NCBI RefSeq assembly: GCF_000785435.2
Contig: NZ_JTDB02000002.1
Span: 1 to 64,000, forward strand
DNA from: Paraburkholderia sacchari
Lineage (GTDB): Bacteria > Pseudomonadota > Gammaproteobacteria > Burkholderiales > Burkholderiaceae
Direction: 5' to 3'
DNA length: 64,000 bases
Below the pieces are notes generated by a model that was given only the letters and a program-made list of their open reading frames with translations, made no database searches and was not told where the DNA came from. Both the position numbers and the translations under genes were made by a program. Numbering within the stretch: the stretch's first letter is position 1; each line of letters starts with the position of its first letter. Of this stretch, positions 58,476-64,000 are shown in pieces.

Positions 58476-60110
58476 TTACTGCATGCCGACGCCGTCGAAG
58501 CGCGCGAAGCCGAGCGGCTCGATGCGCATGTCGGTCACCTTCTTGCTGACCGGCTGATAGACGGTCGAGTGGGCGATCGGCGAGTACGGCAGTTGCTGCG
58601 CGAAGATCTGCTGCGCCTGGATGTAGAGATTCGTGCGCACCGCCTGCGCCGAGGCCTGGCGGCCCTTCTGGACCAGCTCGTCGAACGGCTTGTAGCACCA
58701 CTTGCCGAAGTTGTTGCCGTTCACGGCCTCGCAGCCGAGCAGCGTGCCGAGCCAGTTGTCGGGGTCGCCGTTGTCGCCGGTCCAGCCGATCAGCATCGAG
58801 TCGTCCTCGCCCGCGTGCGCGCGCTTGATGTACTCGCCCCACTCGTACGTGACGATCTTCGCCTTCACGCCGATCTTGGCCCAGTCTGCCTGGATCATCT
58901 CGGCCATCAGGCGTGCGTTCGGGTTGTAGGCGCGCTGCACGGGCATGGCCCAGAGCGTCATTTCAAAGCCGTTGGACAAGCCGGCCTTCGCGAGCAGCGC
59001 CTTGGCCTTTTCGGGATCGTACGGCTGCGCCTTCAGGCTCTTGTCGTAAGACCATTGCGTGGGCGGCATCGGGTTGGTCGCTGCCTGACCCGCGCCCTGG
59101 TACACCGACTCGATGATCGCCTTCTTGTTGATCGCCATGTCCAGCGCCTGGCGCACTTCGAGCTTGTCCATCGGCTTGTGCTCGACGTTGTACGACAGGT
59201 AGCCGAGGTTGAAGCCCGGCTGCGAAGGCATCGCGATGTTCGGATCGGCCTTCAGCGGCGCGATGTCGGCGGGACGCGGGTAGCTCATCACCTGGCATTC
59301 GTCGCGCTTCAACTTCTGCACGCGCACGCTCGCATCGGGCGTAATCGAGAAAATCAGCTTCGAGAGCTTCACCGCGCCCGGCTTCCAATAGTCAGGATTG
59401 CCGTCGAAACGGATGGTTGCGTCCTTCGTATAGCTCTTGAAGATGAACGGGCCCGTACCGACCGGGTACTGGTTGATGTCGGCGGCCTTGCCGGCCTTCA
59501 TCAGCTGATCCGCGTATTCAGCCGAGAGAATCGAGGCGAACTCCATCGCCATGTTCTGGATGAACGGCGCGTTCGGCTCGTTCAACGTGAACTTCACCGT
59601 GTACGGGTCGACCTTCTCGACCTTCGCGATGAGCTTGTCGAGACCCATGTCGGTGAAGTACGGGAACGACACCGGGTAGGCCTTGCGGAACGCGTTGTTC
59701 GCGTTGAGCATGCGGTCGAACGTGAACACGACGTCGTCGGCGTTGAATTCGCGCGTGGGCTTGAAGTACGACGTGGTCTGGAACTTCACGCCATGGCGCA
59801 GATGGAACGTGTAGGTCTTGCCATCGGCGGAAACGTCCCACGATTGCGCGAGACCCGGTTCGACCTTGGTGCCGCCGCGCTCGAATTCGACGAGGCGGTT
59901 GTAGACGGTGAACGTGGCCGCGGTGAAGTCGACGCCCGTGGTGTATTGGGCGGAGTCGAAGCCAGCGGGGCTGCCTTCCGAGCAGTACACGAGCGTCTTG
60001 TTCGGGATGCTCCCCGCGGCGTGCGCGACGGTGGCCCCCGCAATCGATGCCGCTGCGAGCGCCACGAGCGACGTCATTCGCGCGGCACGCAACAGATTGT
60101 TTTCTTTCAT
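58476..60110 (-). CDS. dppA: periplasmic dipeptide-binding protein DppA
   Basis: Solute-binding protein (family 5 type, 544 residues) that delivers peptides to DppBCDF. Signal peptide residues 1-31 (SLVALAAASIAGATVAHA). The mature start KTLVYCSEGSPAGFDSAQYTTG is DppA-like; FHLRHGVKFQTTSYFKPTREFNADDVVFTFDRM near residue 100 is the family signature. Start MKENNLLRAARM (60110) with GGAGG six bases upstream; the frame is open 64 codons further without support. It is first gene of dppABCDF. Confidence 0.95.
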   Translation of the reverse strand: MKENNLLRAARMTSLVALAAASIAGATVAHAAGSIPNKTLVYCSEGSPAGFDSAQYTTGVDFTAATFTVYNRLVEFERGGTKVEPGLAQSWDVSADGKTYTFHLRHGVKFQTTSYFKPTREFNADDVVFTFDRMLNANNAFRKAYPVSFPYFTDMGLDKLIAKVEKVDPYTVKFTLNEPNAPFIQNMAMEFASILSAEYADQLMKAGKAADINQYPVGTGPFIFKSYTKDATIRFDGNPDYWKPGAVKLSKLIFSITPDASVRVQKLKRDECQVMSYPRPADIAPLKADPNIAMPSQPGFNLGYLSYNVEHKPMDKLEVRQALDMAINKKAIIESVYQGAGQAATNPMPPTQWSYDKSLKAQPYDPEKAKALLAKAGLSNGFEMTLWAMPVQRAYNPNARLMAEMIQADWAKIGVKAKIVTYEWGEYIKRAHAGEDDSMLIGWTGDNGDPDNWLGTLLGCEAVNGNNFGKWCYKPFDELVQKGRQASAQAVRTNLYIQAQQIFAQQLPYSPIAHSTVYQPVSKKVTDMRIEPLGFARFDGVGMQ

Positions 60111-60151
60111 GTTTCCTCCAGTTCGGTGCCGGCCGGAGCCAGCGTAGCGCG

Positions 60152-60181
60152 ATCTTACTTGAGCACTGCCTTCACTCACAA
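60152..60181 (-). promoter_or_regulatory. candidate promoter of dppABCDF
   Basis: On the minus strand TTGTGA (60176-60181) and TAAGAT (60152-60157), 18 bp apart, lie 42 bp upstream of the dppA start. Confidence 0.5.
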
Positions 60182-60444
60182 GCCAGCCAAAATGACCATT
60201 GCGCGCAGGAAATGCCTGGTTGACAGGCTTGCTGCGAGCGGCTTCCTGGGCAACACGCCTGCCCCGGCCGCTCATGTTGTCCGCATATTCCGCTATTGCC
60301 ATGTATTACCCTCTTTTGCCGGCATTTGTCCGCAGATGCACGATAGCGCGCTGTCGTTGCGCTTGCCGTTTCACTGGCCGGCGGCGCTGGTACTGGCGCA
60401 CGCGCCCGCCCAAGCCCGGCTTTGGCTCGCTTACGGCGGCTGTA
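60182..60444. other. non-coding gap between dppA and the TPR/GT41 gene
   Basis: About 260 bp beyond the candidate dpp promoter. No further gene, terminator or repeat was recognised, although it follows the stop of the minus-strand TPR/GT41 gene. Confidence 0.4.
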
Positions 60445-62661
60445 TCAACCGCTCACCGGCTGCGCGCGGGCGCACCAGTCGCGCCACATGAGGCGGTACG
60501 CGGCTTCCATGTTGCGCGCGAAGCGTTCTCCGTCCATCAGCGGCGACGCCGTCATGCGCATGCGCAGGCTCGCGCGCAGCGCGGCGAGGCGCGCCGGATC
60601 GCGCGCGAGCGAGACCACGCGTTCGACAAAGGCGTCATCGGTATGCGCGGCCAGTTCCGCCAGCCCCAGATTGGCGAGCAGCGAAAGACCCGCACGGCCC
60701 GCCGCCGAGCGGCCCACGCGCGTGGGCACGGGCACGCCCATCCAGAGCGCATCGAGGCTCGTGGTGTGGCCGTTGTAGGGAAACGTGTCGAGCGCGAGAT
60801 CGACTTGCGCCCAGGTGCGCAGGTAGTCGTCGCGCGGCTGAAAGCCCACGAAGCGCACGCGCGCCGCATCGACGCCATGGGCCGCGAGGCGCGCCAGCAG
60901 CCGCTCGCGCGCGGCGCCGGGCGGAGCCATCAGCACGAGCCGCGCCGTGGGAAGCGCGGCGAACACGCCCGACCAGAGTGCGAAGGTGGCGTCGGTGAGC
61001 TTGCAGGGGTTGTTCAGGCAGCCGAACGTGATTGAGCCGTCGTGCCCCTCGGCCAGCATCGGCAAGCCGTTGACCTCGATGCCGGGCGCGAGCGCGTCGT
61101 AGCACCAGAACGTGTCGGGCAAGCGCAGCGAGCGCTCGGTGTACTGATCGTCCACGCCTGGCGAGTCAAGCGGATCGAGCGGATCGACCCACGGATCGGT
61201 GAGCCGCCAGCCGATGGCCGCGCTGCCCGTGGTGCCCGGGTAAGCGAGCCACGCCACCTGCACCGGCGCGGGCCGCCGCGCGAATACGAGACGGCGCGCT
61301 CCGTCCATATGCATGGTCAGGTCCACGAGGATGTCGATGCGGTCGTCGTGAATCTGCTGCGCGAGCCGCGCATTGTCGAACTCGCGCACGTCGCGCCAGA
61401 GGTCGGCATGGGTGGAGAGGCGCGCCGTCACCTCGTCGGGCTGCGCGACGCTCGAATAGCAGACGATCTCGAACGCCGCGTGATTGTGATGCCGGAGCAG
61501 CGGCGTCGTGAACAGCATCTGGCAGTGATTGCGAAAGTCCGGCGAGACGTAGCCGATGCGCAGCCGCCGGTGCGCATCGGGCGTGGTCGCATGCGCAACG
61601 GGCTGCGCAAGCCAGGCCGCTTCGTGCTGCTTCGAAAGCTGCTCGGCAGCAGCGCGGATTGCGTGGCCGTCCTCGGTCGCGAACATCAATCCGTAGACGT
61701 AGTTGCTGTGCGCGCCGATGTTGCCGGGCTCGCACGCGAGCGCTTCGCGATAGCACGCGAGCGCCGCCTCGATCGCGCCCGCATGCTTGTGCGCGTTGCC
61801 CAGATTGCTCCAGGCGTTGGCGAAACCGGGCTGCAGTTCGAGGGCGCGCGTGAAGCACGCGTGCGCGTCGTCGATGCGCGCGAGATCCACGAACACGTTG
61901 CCGAGGTTGTTCCACGCCGAGGCATCGTCGGGCGCGAGTTCGAGCGCGCGCTTCAGTGCCGCCTGAGCCTCGGCCTGGCGGCCGCAGGCGCGCAGCAGGC
62001 AGCCGAGATTCGTGAGCACCTTGGGCGACTCGGGCGTGAGCGTGCGGGCGTGCTCGAGCACCGCCTGCGCCTCGCCCGTGCGCTTGAGCGCGATCAGGAC
62101 GTTCGCGAGATTGTTCCAGGCGTTCACGGACCCCGGGTCCAGCGCCACGGCGCGGCGCAGCGGCGCCTCCGCGCGCACCGCGTCGCCGCTTGCGAACAGG
62201 GTGCTGCCGTAGTTGTAGTGCGCTCCCGCATAGTCGGGCGCGAGCGCGAGTGCACGCTCGAAGGCGGCCAGCGCGCGCGGGAAGTCGCCCTGGCTCACAT
62301 AGAGATTCGCGAGATTGTTCAGCGCGATCGAAAAATCGGGCTTGAGCGCGAGCGCGCGTTCGAGCGCCGCGAACGCGCCTTGCGCCTCGGTGGCCGCGTC
62401 GTGGGTGAGCCCGAGGCTCACGAGGAAGTACGGGTCCTCGCGCACCGCGAGCGCGCGCTCGATCAGCGCGCGCGCCGCGAGCCGGTCGCGCGCCGTTTCG
62501 AGGATGCCGGCGAGATGCAAGGCATCGGCATCGCGGGCATTGGCCTCGATCAGCTGCCCGCAGCGCGCGCGGGCCTCGTCGAGCGCGCCGGCACGCCACG
62601 CGGCGAGGGCATCGGCAAAAGTGCCGGCTTGCGAAGGGGTTTCGGGAATGGAAGTCGTCAT
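60445..62661 (-). CDS. TPR protein with O-GlcNAc-transferase-like (GT41) domain
   Basis: A 738-residue protein. Roughly nine TPR units (residues 10-330; repeated N/F-A-W-NNLGN patterns such as PDDASAWNNLGNVFVDLARIDDA) precede a GT41/SPINDLY-type catalytic domain: RLRIGYVSPDFRNHCQMLFTTPLLRHH near residue 370, VQVAWLAYPGTTGSAAIGWRLTD near 490, TFGCLNNPCKLTDATFALW near 560 and DTFPYNGHTTSLDALWMGVPVPT near 640 (UDP-sugar binding). It should transfer a sugar to Ser/Thr of proteins; bacterial homologues include flagellin and adhesin glycosyltransferases. Start MTTSIPETPS (62661). Together with the TPR-GT and GT2 genes 8-12 kb away it hints at a protein glycosylation neighbourhood. Confidence 0.9.
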   Translation of the reverse strand: MTTSIPETPSQAGTFADALAAWRAGALDEARARCGQLIEANARDADALHLAGILETARDRLAARALIERALAVREDPYFLVSLGLTHDAATEAQGAFAALERALALKPDFSIALNNLANLYVSQGDFPRALAAFERALALAPDYAGAHYNYGSTLFASGDAVRAEAPLRRAVALDPGSVNAWNNLANVLIALKRTGEAQAVLEHARTLTPESPKVLTNLGCLLRACGRQAEAQAALKRALELAPDDASAWNNLGNVFVDLARIDDAHACFTRALELQPGFANAWSNLGNAHKHAGAIEAALACYREALACEPGNIGAHSNYVYGLMFATEDGHAIRAAAEQLSKQHEAAWLAQPVAHATTPDAHRRLRIGYVSPDFRNHCQMLFTTPLLRHHNHAAFEIVCYSSVAQPDEVTARLSTHADLWRDVREFDNARLAQQIHDDRIDILVDLTMHMDGARRLVFARRPAPVQVAWLAYPGTTGSAAIGWRLTDPWVDPLDPLDSPGVDDQYTERSLRLPDTFWCYDALAPGIEVNGLPMLAEGHDGSITFGCLNNPCKLTDATFALWSGVFAALPTARLVLMAPPGAARERLLARLAAHGVDAARVRFVGFQPRDDYLRTWAQVDLALDTFPYNGHTTSLDALWMGVPVPTRVGRSAAGRAGLSLLANLGLAELAAHTDDAFVERVVSLARDPARLAALRASLRMRMTASPLMDGERFARNMEAAYRLMWRDWCARAQPVSG

Positions 62662-62953
62662 GCGCAAAGGCCTGCCGCGCACGACGCATGCCATGGCGCG
62701 ATTACGTGGGCAAAAAAGAAAACCGTCGATTATCGGCACCACGCTATACGTGGCCTTTGACGCAGATCAGGAGCGCCAGCCGGAACAGCGGCGCAAACAG
62801 GACTAACCTTCGCAAATTAATCCGCTGGCCTACCTGCCCAGCGACCTAGTCAGATATCGTTCGTCAGCGCAGGCCAGCAGGCGCTGGTTTTTCAGATCAG
62901 CCTTGCTCTTGCCAACCTCCTTGGTGGAGATTGTTGTGATTCCACACCGAGAA
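62662..62953. other. non-coding gap of lower GC content
   Basis: About 290 bp between the TPR/GT41 start and the Tli4-like gene's end, with a clear fall in GC towards the right. A short minus-strand open frame (62830-63051) overlaps the Tli4-like gene in another frame and has no good start; it is not called. Confidence 0.4.
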
Positions 62954-64000
62954 TCAGAGCGAGCCTGGCCTGACTCGTACTGTCCTGGAAACGCTATCCC
63001 ACAGCTCGACGGCTTCGCCGGTCGATAAAGAGCCTTTGTCGAGCTTGACAAATTTCCCCTGAATTTCCAGTTGCCCCCCGGTATTCATGTCCAGGGCGAA
63101 ATACGGTGAGGAAGGCATGCTCGTGGTCTCATTGACCATGAGCGAGAATGAATTGCCGCGCCCTCCGCCGGGTCTGCGCCCCTCACTGAGCCATTCCTCG
63201 GCTTTCAGATCCGACAGATCCACAGTACCTTTACGGATAACATTACCGTCTGCTGCCTTGAGTAGCGCGCGCAGTTCCGGGCTGTTGGTGCGTTGCAGGA
63301 GCGACGTCTTGCCCTGGGACTTCGTGTCGACCGAGACCTCGAACGCGACATCGCGATTGTTTGCCAATGTAAATCCGCCGCTCACGTACTGATCATCCGT
63401 TGCCTTCCCGGGCAAAAATCCTCCCGCGAAGCACACGCCTGGCTCAGTTGGAATGTCGTCCGGGGAACGCCCACGCAACTTTTCCAGCAGGTCGAAGACC
63501 AACCGCGTTTTTTGGGGTACATCATTCTTGATGGGCAGTTGCTTGACGATAGAGTCGCTGGTTTGATCCGGGTGCAGGAAATCACTTCCCTCGATCTTCA
63601 GCAGGAATCGATAGCCTCGATCCCATTTGTATGCTTCGATATACCGCCTGCCTGGATCGTCGTAAATGGTGCCACGATGCACGAAGTAGTAGGTGTTTTC
63701 TCCCCGCGCCTTGCCAGCCTCATACAGGAACGGATACGCATCCCGGCTCCTGGTTGCTTTCAGCGCTGCCTCGCGCTGCGCGACCTCCTCCCGCCAGGCG
63801 TCTTCCGTCATCGCCTTCGCTTCGATATCGACACCCACGATCTTGGCGTAGCCGTACTCCGTTGCGTCCTCCGGCATATCGACCAGGTAACGGCCCACAC
63901 ACCGCGCTTTCAGATTCGCAGTCAGTTCAGTCACGATTTGTTTTTCCTGTTGGCTCAGCGGTGCCGGCTTGTGATCGCACGCCGCAATGGTCAATATCAG
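62954..64000 (-). CDS. Tli4-family type VI secretion immunity-like lipoprotein (5' end outside window)
   Basis: At least 348 codons, running off the right edge. The first residues visible, LILTIAAC-DHKP, read as the end of a lipoprotein signal with lipobox IAAC, so the true start lies just beyond 64000 and the mature protein is probably complete here. KARCVGRYLVDMPEDATEYGYAKIVGVDIEAKAM near the N terminus is the hallmark of the Tli4 family, periplasmic immunity proteins against Tle4-type lipase effectors. No effector or T6SS gene is inside the window. GC content is visibly below neighbouring genes, suggesting acquisition. Family assignment is from recall of the motif. Confidence 0.72.
   Translation of the reverse strand: MILTIAACDHKPAPLSQQEKQIVTELTANLKARCVGRYLVDMPEDATEYGYAKIVGVDIEAKAMTEDAWREEVAQREAALKATRSRDAYPFLYEAGKARGENTYYFVHRGTIYDDPGRRYIEAYKWDRGYRFLLKIEGSDFLHPDQTSDSIVKQLPIKNDVPQKTRLVFDLLEKLRGRSPDDIPTEPGVCFAGGFLPGKATDDQYVSGGFTLANNRDVAFEVSVDTKSQGKTSLLQRTNSPELRALLKAADGNVIRKGTVDLSDLKAEEWLSEGRRPGGGRGNSFSLMVNETTSMPSSPYFALDMNTGGQLEIQGKFVKLDKGSLSTGEAVELWDSVSRTVRVRPGSL

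Noticed and set aside
62830-63051. Short minus-strand open frame of 73 codons at the right edge
   Set aside because: Overlaps the Tli4-like gene in a different frame and lacks a supported start; might be a remnant of another gene but no family was recognised.

Overview
The window looks like chromosomal DNA of a high-GC betaproteobacterium, most likely a Paraburkholderia/Burkholderia relative. This is inferred from protein character and gene order (paaABCDE with a TetR regulator, fused indolepyruvate oxidoreductase, pxpBCA followed by DUF969/DUF979, glmU-glmS, ttcA-folB); no database search was run. Almost everything is ordinary housekeeping or catabolic chromosome. There is no prophage, transposase, CRISPR array or tRNA. 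The left edge is the promoter and leader region of an rRNA operon read leftwards, whose 16S gene lies outside the window.

Region 1 (1-17 kb) is built around aromatic amino acid catabolism. It holds the phenylacetyl-CoA epoxidase operon paaABCDE behind a palindromic TetR-type operator, a DUF1835 gene plus the probable PaaR repressor, a GNAT protein, an Lrp/AsnC regulator divergent from hppD (4-hydroxyphenylpyruvate dioxygenase), and a 1208-residue indolepyruvate/arylpyruvate ferredoxin oxidoreductase. HppD sends hydroxyphenylpyruvate to homogentisate. The oxidoreductase can turn arylpyruvates into arylacetyl-CoA, the substrate class of PaaABCE. A malic enzyme follows.

Region 2 (17-31 kb) mixes an MFS carrier, pyrE, an orphan NarL-type regulator, argC, a receiver-like protein lacking its phospho-acceptor Asp, a beta-hydroxyacid dehydrogenase, a Mut7-C protein, an EamA permease, a CinA-like domain, a Sir2 deacylase and an L,D-transpeptidase. 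Two non-coding elements stand out: a compact predicted small RNA with two anti-Shine-Dalgarno-like motifs (about 23504-23564, minus) and a cluster of DnaA-box-like sites beside an AT-rich tract (28140-28434).

Region 3 (31-45 kb) holds cell-wall precursor genes (glmU, glmS), tRNA maturation (ttcA, cca), folate genes (folB, a pteridine-reductase-like SDR, 5-formyltetrahydrofolate cyclo-ligase), two homologues of mitochondrial complex I accessory proteins (MidA/NDUFAF7 and NDUFA9 types), a GST and a lytic transglycosylase. Region 4 (45-50 kb) is a 5-oxoproline catabolic cluster: a MarR-like regulator, a 16-bp perfect palindrome, pxpB-pxpC-pxpA and the membrane pair DUF969/DUF979.

Region 5 (50-64 kb) has a GT2 glycosyltransferase, a TPR-glycosyltransferase carrying a 9-bp in-frame minisatellite, a TraB/GumN protein, a complete dppABCDF peptide transporter, a TPR protein with an O-GlcNAc-transferase-like (GT41) domain and, at the right edge, a truncated lipoprotein resembling the Tli4 family of type VI secretion immunity proteins. 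That last gene is visibly less GC-rich than its neighbours.
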